DNA of 64,000 nucleotides from Schlesneria paludicola DSM 18645 (lineage in GTDB: Bacteria; Planctomycetota; Planctomycetia; Planctomycetales; Planctomycetaceae): NCBI RefSeq assembly GCF_000255655.1, contig NZ_JH636435.1:374209-438208 (forward strand), given 5' to 3'. The notes under the pieces are model-generated. The model worked only from the letters and a program-made list of their open reading frames with translations, was not told the DNA's origin and ran no database searches. Positions 25,239 through 34,139 of the stretch are shown in pieces. Positions within the stretch are counted from its first letter, which is position 1. Every line of letters begins with the position of its first letter. Position numbers and translations under genes: made by a program.

Positions 25239-26582
25239 GTGGCAAATTTCAATTGGTTGCGTGGCACAGTTGCCTGCATCGTGCTCGGATCAAGTTGTCT
25301 GACGGGGTGTACCAAGCCGCAAAGCGGTTCGGAAACACCGATATCGACCGAAGGCAGCTCGAAACTCGCAACGCAAGTCGATTCGAAAGCCGCATCCACG
25401 GCCGAAGCGAAAGATGTCACGGCAGCCAAAGCTCGGATCGCCGCCCTGGGATCGCGATCGAAGTACGCCCCAAAAGACGGAAATCTGCTGACGGAAATCG
25501 TCATTCAAGATGGATCAAATCTGCAATCAGAAGACCTTGTCCTGTTCGGCAAGCTCAGCGACCTTAAGAAGCTCCAAATCTTCAACTGTCGTACCTTGAA
25601 TGACGAGATGGTTGCCCAATTGAGTGGCTTGAAGGGCCTGACAAGCCTGGCCCTGACGAACTCGGTGATCAATGATTCGGGCGTTGAGACGATCGTAAAG
25701 TCGTTCCCGGAGTTGACGGAACTGGATCTGTCCTCAAACACGAACATGACAAACGGCGTGGTCAAGATCATTAGCAATCTTGGCAAGCTGCAACGACTGA
25801 CGTTGGTTCAAAACCAGATCAACGATATCGGTGCTCAGCGACTTTCGAAGTTGCAAGAGCTTCGTTCGCTTGACCTGCGTGGCAACATGGAGGCGGGCGA
25901 TATGACATTGGAAGTGGTCGCCGGACTGCCTCATCTTCAGTCATTCAAGCATCGAAGCACTGCCGTCAACGATTCGGGACTTGAGTATCTCAGTCAGGGG
26001 CAGGCATTGGAGTCACTGCTTCTGCAGGATTTCGTAATCACCGATCAATCCGGCCCGCATCTGGCAAAACTCAGCAAGCTGTCGCAACTCGAAATCTTCC
26101 GCTGCCAGGGATTCGGGTCCGACGGGGTGCTGGCCCTCAAGGGAATGGGGCTCATCCGGTTGACGCTACGCGACTTGCCCAATGTTGACGACCGCGCCAT
26201 GGAGGTCTTCGACGATCTGCCCCAACTACGCAGGCTCTATCTCCACGAACTAACGTCCGTGGGTGACGCGGGCTTAAAGCATCTCGCAGGCCTCAAGTCG
26301 CTGGAGTTGCTGGATATCTGGACCGTGCCTCAGATGACGGATGAGACAGTTGATGTGATTAGCCAGTTACCCAACTTGAAGGATCTGTCAATCAGAGTCA
26401 CGGGAGTCACTGACAGCGCGATTGACAAGCTTCTCACCATGAAAAGTCTTCAATCTTTGACCTTCAAGGAAAATGGCTCAATCACCGCTGAAGGACTCAA
26501 AAAATTGTCCGCACGGAAGTGGTCAAAGTTGGATCTTGGAACGTCCAATCAATCCGATGGGAACGACGCCGCAGCACAGTAG
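25239..26582 (+). CDS. Leucine-rich-repeat lipoprotein
   Basis: A 447-residue lipoprotein from a GTG at 25239 (GCGAGG about 5 bases upstream; a TTG at 25221 is the alternative). The signal peptide ends SSCLTGC with Cys24 as the lipidation site. A low-complexity linker follows, then from about residue 85 on a run of leucine-rich repeats of roughly 24 residues of the L..L.L....I.D.G...L....L type, for example LTSLALTNSVINDSGVETI and LRSLDLRGNMEAGDMTLE. These are of the cysteine-containing/RI-like type common in planctomycetes. It probably mediates protein binding at the envelope. No enzymatic domain is present. Confidence 0.88.
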   Translation: MANFNWLRGTVACIVLGSSCLTGCTKPQSGSETPISTEGSSKLATQVDSKAASTAEAKDVTAAKARIAALGSRSKYAPKDGNLLTEIVIQDGSNLQSEDLVLFGKLSDLKKLQIFNCRTLNDEMVAQLSGLKGLTSLALTNSVINDSGVETIVKSFPELTELDLSSNTNMTNGVVKIISNLGKLQRLTLVQNQINDIGAQRLSKLQELRSLDLRGNMEAGDMTLEVVAGLPHLQSFKHRSTAVNDSGLEYLSQGQALESLLLQDFVITDQSGPHLAKLSKLSQLEIFRCQGFGSDGVLALKGMGLIRLTLRDLPNVDDRAMEVFDDLPQLRRLYLHELTSVGDAGLKHLAGLKSLELLDIWTVPQMTDETVDVISQLPNLKDLSIRVTGVTDSAIDKLLTMKSLQSLTFKENGSITAEGLKKLSARKWSKLDLGTSNQSDGNDAAAQ

Positions 26583-26959
26583 TTTGGTAGGTTGCGGGAC
26601 TTCGCATTTCCCGGATTGACGGTGTTTGATTTGGACGCCCCATTGAATCGGGTTAGGGCCAAAGTCCGGCTCTGTTGGCTGCGATGAAAAGAGTCGCCAT
26701 CGTCACTGATGCCTTCTTGGCGGGTCGTGATCACGACGGCAAAATCGCTACAGCGACTACAGATTGCCCTTCTTGCACAAGTTTCTTGGGCGGAAGTCTT
26801 TGAATGTTGGACAGCGCGTCCATTCGCCGCCAAATATGTGCAAAGCTGTGGCGAGTGTCGTAGTTGCCTGCGGCCACGGCGCTCTGTTGCGGGCTTGCGC
26901 ACAACGCGCATCACAACACTTTTGAAGATTTCCATCAATATAAATAGCGGAGTTCCGTC
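26583..26959. other. Intergenic, nothing recognised
   Basis: The right end (ATATAAATAG, then CGGAG) has the expected promoter and ribosome-site composition for the gene at 26960. No other feature was seen. Confidence 0.45.
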
Positions 26960-27619
26960 ATGAAAAAACATTTGATTTCTTGCGGTTTGGTCGCGGCCAT
27001 GAGTTTTGCGTCCGCCGCAGGTGCTGGCGAGCGACTCCAAAAATGTGATTCGGTACCTGCACAAATTCAAGCGAGGTGCTGCCAAGGAGCCTTGTTGCCG
27101 TATCACGTTGCACTGAAGCGTGCGGACGACGCGACGATTGCAGAAGCAGCGCTCGCCCGAGTCACACAAGAACGGAACGACCTGCAGGCCGAATTGGCCA
27201 AGGTCCAAGCAGAGCTGAAAGCCTCTGTCGCAGAACGAGATCAGGCTCGCCAGGAAGCCGCCGCGTCGGCCAAAGACGCAAAAGATCAACTGGCTCAGGC
27301 GACTGCAGCAAAGCAGGCCGCCGAAGCTGCCGCCAAGGCGAAAGTTGAAGCCGAATCTGCTGCAACCAACGCCAAAGCGGAATTGGCAACGGCTGTTGAC
27401 GATCTGACGAAGCGAGTGAATGCGGCTCAAGCGGACGCGAAAAAGGCGGCTGAAGAGGCCAAAAAAGCGAGCGATGAATCCAAGAAGGCCACTGAAGAAA
27501 AAGAGAAAGTGGCCGCGGACCTCAAGTCAGCAAACGATGAACTCGCTCAGTTGAAGGAGAAGCTGGCGGCGGCTCTCAACAAGAAGGACGAGAAGATCGA
27601 CGAAAAAAAGGACGAGTAG
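26960..27619 (+). CDS. Exported Ala/Lys-rich coiled-coil protein
   Basis: A 219-residue protein with a good signal peptide (MKKHLISCGLVAAMSFASA, cleavage near AGA) and CGGAG 8 bases before the ATG. A short Cys-containing region (KCDSVPAQIQARCC) precedes a long uninterrupted heptad-type coiled coil from about residue 60 to the end, very rich in Ala, Lys, Glu and Gln. It ends in a lysine/aspartate cluster. It resembles secreted structural or lipoprotein-like rods; similarity to TolA or SMC-type coils is composition only. Function unknown. Confidence 0.8.
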   Translation: MKKHLISCGLVAAMSFASAAGAGERLQKCDSVPAQIQARCCQGALLPYHVALKRADDATIAEAALARVTQERNDLQAELAKVQAELKASVAERDQARQEAAASAKDAKDQLAQATAAKQAAEAAAKAKVEAESAATNAKAELATAVDDLTKRVNAAQADAKKAAEEAKKASDESKKATEEKEKVAADLKSANDELAQLKEKLAAALNKKDEKIDEKKDE

Positions 27620-27717
27620 TTCACCGTTCAACGACATCGGTGTGCCAGAATCGCATCGATCGCGGCCCACCTTCCCAAGACGAGTTGTTTAGGACAGGCT
27701 ACGATTCACGGTCTACA

Positions 27718-27767
27718 ATCGAGCCCCAATGTCCGCTCCCGTACAGGAACGGATATTGGGGCTCGAT
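27718..27767. repeat. 18-bp inverted repeat in the 27620-28440 gap
   Basis: Bases 27718-27735 pair with 27750-27767 over 18 positions (one G-U pair) around a 14-base loop, about 100 bases after the coiled-coil gene. The stem is GC-rich and no U-tract follows, so it is not a standard intrinsic terminator. The rest of this 820-base gap shows no supported gene. Confidence 0.7.
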
Positions 27768-28440
27768 CACGTGTGTGCCATTAATTCTTGTCGTGCGAAG
27801 AAGTTATCGAAGCATCGCGTCTATCCATCCAGGGAAGAGCCGATGAGATAGCAGACATGTCTAGCCGGCTCGGCAATCCGTCCACCGACGAGTCGCTCAA
27901 CGGATTTGGCGCCAGATCGAGGCTCACTTCCAATCCCGTCATGCACCTGCGTGGAACGATAAATCTTTCTGTGTCCAAGACGCCACCAACCCTGCAGCCG
28001 TCGCGACAGAACGATCGTATCCAACAGAATAGAACATTGGAAATGGTTGGTGTCGGGTCGACGTGCATTGCATCAATTGGTGTCAATCAAAGACTGTCGA
28101 TTCACTTCTTCGCATGCGCGAATGCGGACATTTGCTGCCAATGAAACGTGAGTTCGACATCGATCATACTGCGTTGGTCCTCGCCCCCGATGGCGGCAAA
28201 ACGATGCCGCGCGAAAATTCTCTTGCCAATTCGACACCACGTTAGTTGAAGAGGCACTGCGAGAAACTGAATAAACCTGATTTAAATTGCCTGCTGGGGT
28301 ATTCTGATTGACGGCGGGAGGGCATTGCGGCTCGATCGCGCACCACAACATTGGTTTGCCCCGAAGAACAGGCCCTCTTCAGGCAATCAACCATCGCGCC
28401 GGTTTCCGATCGCTTGATGACCCTCGACAAGGAACAACGG

Positions 28441-30906
28441 ATGTCCAGATCGACCACCGAAGTAAAGCGAAATGCACAGTCAGACGGAAAGCTGTTGGCA
28501 ACGGGACCACTGACTACGGACGAACTGAGCCGAATGGACGCCTATTGGCGTGCGTTAAACTATTTGGCCGTCGGCCAGATCTACCTGATGGACAACCCGC
28601 TGCTTCGCGAACCCCTCAGACGAGAGCACATCAAGCCACGGTTACTGGGCCATTGGGGAACCTGTCCGGGGTTGAACATGCTTTGTGTTCATCTCAACCG
28701 AGTTATTAAGAACGACGACCTGAATATGATCTACATCATCGGTCCCGGACACGGTGGTCCGTCACTGGTGGCGCATGCGTATCTGGAAGGCACCTATTCC
28801 AAGGTATATCCCAACATCAGCCAAGATGCGGATGGAATGAAAAAGCTGTTCAAGCAGTTCAGCTTCCCAGGCGGAATTCCAAGCCACGTTGCGCCCGAAA
28901 CACCCGGTAGTATTCACGAAGGCGGCGAGCTTGGATATGCGCTCAGCCACGCGTATGGCGCTGCGTTTGACAATCCGGACTTGATTGTCGCCTGCATCAT
29001 CGGCGATGGCGAAGCAGAAACCGGACCACTGGCCACTGGCTGGCATGGCAATAAGTTTCTGAACCCGGCTCGAGACGGATGTGTCCTCCCAATCCTTCAC
29101 TTGAACGGCTACAAGATCGCCAATCCGTGCTTTCTGGCTCGCATCCCCAAGGAGGAGTTGCAGAAGTTTTTCGAGGGAATGGGTTACAAGCCGTACTTCG
29201 TCGAGGGATCCGATCCTGCCGACGTCCATCAGCAACTGTCGGGCGTTCTCGACACGGTTGTCGCGGAGATCAAACAAATCTGGACAGACGCACGTGCAAC
29301 TGGAGCTGTCGTCAAGCGTCCGGCGTGGCCGATGATCGTCTTGCGGACCCCAAAAGGCTGGACATGCCCCGCTGAAATCGATGGAAAGAAGTGCGAAGGG
29401 TACTGGCGCAGCCATCAGGTCCCGATGGGCGACATGGACAAGCCCGAGCATATCCGGATTCTCGAACAATGGATGAAGACGTATCGACCTGAGGAACTGT
29501 TCGACGCGCAGGGCTGTCTCCGTTCGGAGTTGGCAGAACTCGCCCCGAAAGGGCATCGTCGAATGAGCGACAATCCCCACGCCAACGGCGGATTGTTGAT
29601 GCAGGATCTGAAGATGCCGGACTTTCGTGATTATGCGGTCGATGTACCGAGCCCGGGGGCCACGACCGTGGAGTCGGCTCGTGAGATGGGCAAGTTCTTG
29701 CGCGACGTCATGAAGCTTAACCTCGACAGCAAGAACTTCAGGTTGTTCAGTCCAGATGAAAACAACTCAAACCGCTGGCAAGACGTGCTGGAGGTCACCA
29801 ATCGCTGTTACATGGCCGAGATCTATCCGGAGGATGATCATCTTTCGCCTGACGGTCGAGTCATGGAAGTCCTGAGCGAGCACCAGTGCCAAGGTTGGCT
29901 CGAAGCCTATCTTCTAACAGGCCGACATGGATTCTTTTCTTGCTACGAAGCGTTTATCCACATCATCGACTCGATGTTTAATCAGCACGCAAAATGGCTA
30001 AAGACCTGCAATCACATCCCCTGGCGACGACCGATCGCATCCCTCAATTATTTTCTCAGCTCACATGTCTGGCGACAGGATCACAATGGCTTAAGTCACC
30101 AGGATCCGGGTTTCATCGACCACGTCGTCAACAAGAAGGCAGAGGTGGTCCGCGTTTATCTGCCACCCGATGCCAACTGTCTCCTGTCGGTAACCGATCA
30201 CTGTTTACGCAGTCGCAACTATGTCAACGTCGTCGTTGCGGGCAAGCAACCAGCACCGCAGTGGCTGACGATGGATCAAGCGATCAAGCACTGCAACGCG
30301 GGGCTTGGCATCTGGGAGTGGGCATCGAACGACAAAGGGTGCGAACCTGATGTGGTTATGGCCTGCTGCGGCGACGTTCCGACGCTCGAGACACTGGCCG
30401 CGGTGGAATTGATTCATCAACACCTATCGGAGCTGAAAGTTCGCGTCGTCAATGTCGTCAACCTGATGAGGTTACAACCTCAGAGTGAGCATCCGCACGG
30501 GATTTCAGACCGTGACTTTGATGCACTTTTTACGAAAGACAAACCGATCATCTTTGCGTTCCACGGCTATCCGTCGCTCATTCATCGGCTGACGTACCGT
30601 CGGACCAATCATAAGAATCTGCATGTCCGCGGATACAAAGAAGAAGGTACGACGACAACTCCATTTGACATGGTCGTCATGAACGATCTCGATCGATTTC
30701 ATTTGGTTGAGGACGTCATTGACCGCTTGCCTCAACTAGGTGCCCGAGCGGCCTATTTCAAACAGGCCGTCCACGAGAAGCTTGTCGAACACAAGGAATA
30801 CATTGACGAGCATGGTGATGACCTGCCGTCCATCAGTGGATGGAAGTGGGGGGCGAAAGGGCCGACCAATCCGAGACGTACTTCTACCGCAGGCGATAAC
30901 GTCTGA
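28441..30906 (+). CDS. xfp: Xylulose-5-phosphate/fructose-6-phosphate phosphoketolase
   Basis: An 821-residue thiamine-diphosphate enzyme that cleaves xylulose-5-P or fructose-6-P with phosphate to acetyl phosphate plus glyceraldehyde-3-P or erythrose-4-P. Family signatures are present: [12 protein letters not shown] (69-80), GPGHGGP (101-107), [26 protein letters not shown] (141-166, the best phosphoketolase mark), and the ThDP motif GDGEAETGP (188-196). Length is normal (about 790-830). The ATG at 28441 follows AAGGA; the open frame upstream to 28351 lacks support. No acetate kinase or phosphotransacetylase gene is adjacent. Confidence 0.96.
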   Translation: MSRSTTEVKRNAQSDGKLLATGPLTTDELSRMDAYWRALNYLAVGQIYLMDNPLLREPLRREHIKPRLLGHWGTCPGLNMLCVHLNRVIKNDDLNMIYIIGPGHGGPSLVAHAYLEGTYSKVYPNISQDADGMKKLFKQFSFPGGIPSHVAPETPGSIHEGGELGYALSHAYGAAFDNPDLIVACIIGDGEAETGPLATGWHGNKFLNPARDGCVLPILHLNGYKIANPCFLARIPKEELQKFFEGMGYKPYFVEGSDPADVHQQLSGVLDTVVAEIKQIWTDARATGAVVKRPAWPMIVLRTPKGWTCPAEIDGKKCEGYWRSHQVPMGDMDKPEHIRILEQWMKTYRPEELFDAQGCLRSELAELAPKGHRRMSDNPHANGGLLMQDLKMPDFRDYAVDVPSPGATTVESAREMGKFLRDVMKLNLDSKNFRLFSPDENNSNRWQDVLEVTNRCYMAEIYPEDDHLSPDGRVMEVLSEHQCQGWLEAYLLTGRHGFFSCYEAFIHIIDSMFNQHAKWLKTCNHIPWRRPIASLNYFLSSHVWRQDHNGLSHQDPGFIDHVVNKKAEVVRVYLPPDANCLLSVTDHCLRSRNYVNVVVAGKQPAPQWLTMDQAIKHCNAGLGIWEWASNDKGCEPDVVMACCGDVPTLETLAAVELIHQHLSELKVRVVNVVNLMRLQPQSEHPHGISDRDFDALFTKDKPIIFAFHGYPSLIHRLTYRRTNHKNLHVRGYKEEGTTTTPFDMVVMNDLDRFHLVEDVIDRLPQLGARAAYFKQAVHEKLVEHKEYIDEHGDDLPSISGWKWGAKGPTNPRRTSTAGDNV

Positions 30907-30988
30907 GTGAGATTGAACGTGAACCGGTCTACGGCCGAGGGGCTGATGATGCATGGGTTGCTGTTCAGTGCAAGTTCGAACGGCAGAT

Positions 30989-31390
30989 ATGAGACTTGTG
31001 GAACGATTCCAGGAACGAGAAAACGTGACGCCACTATTCGATAAGTCATCGGGCCTTGTGGGTTGGTTCGACGGAGCGAATTTGTTCGATGCCAATATCA
31101 GTTGGGTGGCATTCGTTGCTGATGGTCACTTCTTCTCGTCCGTGACACTGAGCTGGCTTGGTCGGCTAAACAAAGGGAGCGCCCTCGACCATCACGGGAA
31201 ACCAGTTGCCTGGCTGGCTGGTACAATTCCGACCGGGCTTCTCGGCGACTATCGCCCGATGCCACCAATTATGCCGGTCCCGCCATCTCGCCCGCTAACA
31301 CCCGCGACGCCGTTTAAGCCGTCCTCACAATTCATTCCCAATGTTGGGTGGTCCGAGTTGACGTGGCCAGAGTGGTTACGACAACGATGA
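30989..31390 (+). CDS. 4-fold beta-flower-like small protein
   Basis: A 133-residue protein. It has short repeated strands, each ending in a D..G or aromatic turn: TPLFDKSSGLVGWFD, ANLFDANISWVAFVA, TLSWLGRLNKGSALDHHGKPVAWL. A Pro-rich segment (PMPPIMPVPPSRPLTPATP) and a Trp-containing tail (GWSELTWPEWL) follow. This is the layout of the proteins annotated as 4-fold beta flower, short secreted or cytoplasmic proteins of unknown role. The start is uncertain (no clear ribosome site; frame open to 30953). It converges on the thioredoxin-like gene, with 44 bases between. Confidence 0.6.
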   Translation: MRLVERFQERENVTPLFDKSSGLVGWFDGANLFDANISWVAFVADGHFFSSVTLSWLGRLNKGSALDHHGKPVAWLAGTIPTGLLGDYRPMPPIMPVPPSRPLTPATPFKPSSQFIPNVGWSELTWPEWLRQR

Positions 31391-31434
31391 CTGCGCGGCG
31401 AGCTACTTTCGCCTTCATGGGATCTTGCCACGAA

Positions 31435-31746
31435 TTAGTCGCCAGCAGCCGATGCCAACGTGGAAAATCCGTCCTCCATCTCTTTCTGCGACGGACGCAC
31501 CACTTGACCGATGACTCGGCCCTCGCGCATGAATACCAACGTCGGCCAAAGCTTGACCTGGAATGATCGCCCCAAACGTTGTCCGGGGCCGTCTTCAATT
31601 TTGAGATGCTGGATCTGAGGATACTGCGTCAGCAGACTCGCCATTTTTGACTGAATGGTTTGGCAATGCGGGCACCAACTGGTGCCGAACTCAACCACAG
31701 TCGCTCCGCCTCGCTGATCCAATTCCTCCCTGGTTAATTCTGACAT
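31435..31746 (-). CDS. Thioredoxin-like protein with CPHC active site
   Basis: A 103-residue single-domain thioredoxin. The active site is WCPHC (Trp24, Cys25, Cys28) in ATVVEFGTSWCPHC, and the cis-proline loop is KLWPTLVFMREG (Pro68). There is no signal peptide, so it is cytoplasmic. The CPHC dipeptide is DsbA-like and gives a more oxidising potential than the CGPC of classic thioredoxins in known proteins; here it is an inference. It lies downstream of, and on the same strand as, the peroxiredoxin-kinase fusion, with a 320-base gap containing a hairpin. It is a natural candidate reductant for that peroxiredoxin. Confidence 0.92.
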   Translation of the reverse strand: MSELTREELDQRGGATVVEFGTSWCPHCQTIQSKMASLLTQYPQIQHLKIEDGPGQRLGRSFQVKLWPTLVFMREGRVIGQVVRPSQKEMEDGFSTLASAAGD

Positions 31747-31852
31747 TTCCCGTCCTTATCAAATGATCGCGAACGCAGCAACTTCGATGGCGGCGGTCCT
31801 GAAAGCGCGGTGGACATTTCTCGTTGACGTTCCCATTTTTGGCCATACCGAT

Positions 31853-31904
31853 GGTGAGCCAAGGTGCACGACAGATCGTTGTCGTGCGCCTTGGTATGGT
31901 CACC
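31853..31904. repeat. Long hairpin between the thioredoxin and peroxiredoxin-kinase genes
   Basis: CCAAGGTGCACGACA (31859-31873) pairs with 31880-31894 over 15 bp (one G-U), loop of 6. An outer GGTGA/TCACC pair extends it to 31853-31904. No U-tract is present. The rest of the 31747-32066 gap holds no gene. Confidence 0.68.
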
Positions 31905-32066
31905 GTTCACAAGCCGAGGACCGGCTCATTTTCCCGTGGCAAAGGGAAGAGTTGCTCTGGTCGATGCACTGCAAATTCGAATGAATCCGGGAAATTGTGG
32001 CTGTCGCCTTCTCTTCAGGCTGTGAACTGTTGCCATGGTTTGAAGCCTAGCAAATGAATCACAGCG

Positions 32067-33542
32067 CTATGTATTTTCTTGGTCATACGCAACGGAAATC
32101 GACTGCAATTGTTTGCCAATCTCGACTGCGGTTGGACGTTGCTCAGGCTCGTGTGCCAACATTATCGCGCATAACGAGCCTAATTCTGGTGGCATTTCGC
32201 TCGAAAGTCGGGCTGGTAAACCTGGGTCTTGAATTGCCTTCAATAGCTTAGTGAGATCCGTTTGCTTAAGGGCGCGTTGACCGGTAGTCAATTCATATAA
32301 AATCAGACCGAAGGCGTAGATATCGTTCGCTGGTGCCACCGCCCGATCGGACCATCGCTCTGGAGCCATGTACGCGGGTGTACCGCTGATTCCGCCGCCT
32401 TCATCATTTTCGCTGACGATCTCTTTCGGCATCCGCACGGTTTCGTCGAGCGGACCGATCGGGTGATCTGTGAACGAAGGCACAGAGCCTGAAGTGGTCT
32501 GCTGGCTCACTGCAATCAGCAAGGACTCACGTTTGCGAGCCAGTCCAAAATCGAGAATGCGGGCCATGGAATCTTCCCCCACATGAATATTGTCTGGCTT
32601 CAAGTCGCCGTGCACAATCTGCTTCGCGTGAGCAGCCACCAGCCCCGCGGCGATCCCTTCGGCAATGCGCAGTCGGACGACCAACGGAGATGGCTTTTTG
32701 AGAAATTCTGCCAGGCTCTGCCCATGCAGCAGTTCCATCGCGATGACAAGAAGCCCATCAATCTCATCCACTGCGTAGATCGTGCAGATGTTCGGGTGCA
32801 TCAGAGGTGCCGCCGCGCGGGCCTCGCCCAGAATGTCCTGGCGAGACTGCCGCGTCTGCCGTTTAAAGACCTTCAGAGCGACCGACCGCTCGAGTCGTGA
32901 GTCCCAGGCAGCAAACACATGGCCGAAGGCCCCGTCGCCGCGACTTTCGATCAAGCGATATTGCCCCAAGACCCTGCCTGGTTTGAGCGCGTTCTCGAGA
33001 TCAAGGTTTCCGTCAGCACGAGTCCAACTGGCAGGGCACAGCCCTCCGCTTTGCAAGGCGTCAAGCACACGCAAAGTTTCATCAACACTGCGGCCAACGG
33101 ACAGATTGTGAACGACGCTGTACTGCACAACTCCATCTGGATCGATGATAAACGTACCGCGATGCGAGACCCCTTCCGCCTGTGACCAAACGCCATACTC
33201 GCGAGCGACGACGCCATCGGAATCGGATGCCAGGGGGAACTCGAGCGAGCCGAGACCTCCATCAGCAGGTGCGGTTCGAAGCCATTCGACATGAGATTCA
33301 ATCGGATCAACGCTTAATGCCAGCAATTGACAGTTTCGTTGCTGAAAATCGTGCGATCGACTGCTGAAGCTGGTGAGTTCCGTCGGACAGACGAACGAGA
33401 AATTGCGGGGGTAGAAAATGAGAAGTAACCACGATCCGCGATAGTCCGACAATGAGAGCGTTTCCACCGGCAACAACGGATTTTTGACGCCGGGAAGCGT
33501 AAAGTCGGGGGCCCATGACGAAATCAAGTTGCTGATGGCCAT
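32067..33542 (-). CDS. Peroxiredoxin-Ser/Thr protein kinase fusion
   Basis: A 491-residue two-domain protein. Residues 1-180 form an AhpC/TSA peroxiredoxin, with peroxidatic Cys52 in FSFVCPTEL and a candidate resolving Cys169 in GGLCPASW. Residues 190-485 form a Hanks-type kinase: glycine loop GDGAFGHVF (202-210), VALK with Lys224, HGDLKPDN (311-318, HGD in place of HRD), DFGLA (331-335) and MAPERWS (392-398). All core catalytic residues are present. An activation-segment insert rich in Ser/Thr lies at 338-387. There is no membrane segment. AGGA precedes the ATG by 9 bases. The obvious reading is a cytoplasmic kinase gated by peroxide oxidation of its own peroxiredoxin domain; the CPHC thioredoxin gene is next downstream. 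Confidence 0.93.
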   Translation of the reverse strand: MAISNLISSWAPDFTLPGVKNPLLPVETLSLSDYRGSWLLLIFYPRNFSFVCPTELTSFSSRSHDFQQRNCQLLALSVDPIESHVEWLRTAPADGGLGSLEFPLASDSDGVVAREYGVWSQAEGVSHRGTFIIDPDGVVQYSVVHNLSVGRSVDETLRVLDALQSGGLCPASWTRADGNLDLENALKPGRVLGQYRLIESRGDGAFGHVFAAWDSRLERSVALKVFKRQTRQSRQDILGEARAAAPLMHPNICTIYAVDEIDGLLVIAMELLHGQSLAEFLKKPSPLVVRLRIAEGIAAGLVAAHAKQIVHGDLKPDNIHVGEDSMARILDFGLARKRESLLIAVSQQTTSGSVPSFTDHPIGPLDETVRMPKEIVSENDEGGGISGTPAYMAPERWSDRAVAPANDIYAFGLILYELTTGQRALKQTDLTKLLKAIQDPGLPARLSSEMPPELGSLCAIMLAHEPEQRPTAVEIGKQLQSISVAYDQENT

Positions 33543-33768
33543 TCAGAGTGTCCTGCGAGATTCGAAACGAGCGTCTCAAGATCGTATCGAACGCGGCAGT
33601 CCTATGTCCTTCCAGAAACTCGAAACGCCCTCGACTGTGTGGGCACACACAGTCGTACAGCAGCTCGTTGAACCGATCGGTCGCTGCAATTCGCGTTCTT
33701 TGACAGCGATGTATCCCGATCTAAATGAAAAAAACTGAAATCTCGCACAGGAGTGATGGTGTCGACGA

Positions 33769-33811
33769 CTTTTTACTGCGCTTTTTTAGCGCAATAAGCC
33801 GATGTAAAAAG
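33769..33811. repeat. Nested inverted repeat upstream of the peroxiredoxin-kinase gene
   Basis: Outer arms CTTTTTAC (33769-33776) and GTAAAAAG (33804-33811) enclose a small hairpin TGCGCT/AGCGCA (33777-33793) with a T5 loop. It lies about 230 bases upstream of the minus-strand start at 33542, in the 33543-33879 gap, where nothing else was recognised. Confidence 0.6.
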
Positions 33812-33879
33812 CACTGCCTATCTCAATCTGCACCGTTTCTCACGTTTCAAACCCAACTCGCCAACCAGAGCAGCCCAAG

Positions 33880-34137
33880 ATGAATTCAAACGGGAATTTC
33901 ACCGTCTGGATCGGCGGAAAGTGCTTTTCTATTTCCTTCGTGGAAGTTGAGCAGATCCGCTCCCATTCAGACTCTAACCTCAATTGCTTTTCCGACTTAG
34001 CCATCGCGGCGATGATTGCGGAAAGTCAATTTGACGACTGTCAACGAACGTCACAGATTCCATTTGTGAACGTTCTCAATCGCCATGAGATACAACTGCT
34101 CGCCGAAGTCCGTCAGTCGATCAAAGCCGCCGGGTAG
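33880..34137 (+). CDS. Possible small hypothetical protein (85 aa)
   Basis: An ATG at 33880 opens an 85-codon frame, MNSNGNFTVWIGGKCFSISFVEVEQI, with an ordinary amino-acid mix and a helical C terminus (VLNRHEIQLLAEVRQSI). The ribosome site is weak (CAGCCCAAG). It ends 2 bases before the convergent sulfite-oxidase-type gene. I do not recognise a family; a real small gene is plausible but unproven. Confidence 0.38.
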   Translation: MNSNGNFTVWIGGKCFSISFVEVEQIRSHSDSNLNCFSDLAIAAMIAESQFDDCQRTSQIPFVNVLNRHEIQLLAEVRQSIKAAG

Positions 34138-34139
34138 CA

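Noticed and set aside
27620-28440. Frames of 60-118 codons in the gap before phosphoketolase
   Set aside because: None has a motif or ribosome site; only the inverted repeat at 27718-27767 is convincing.
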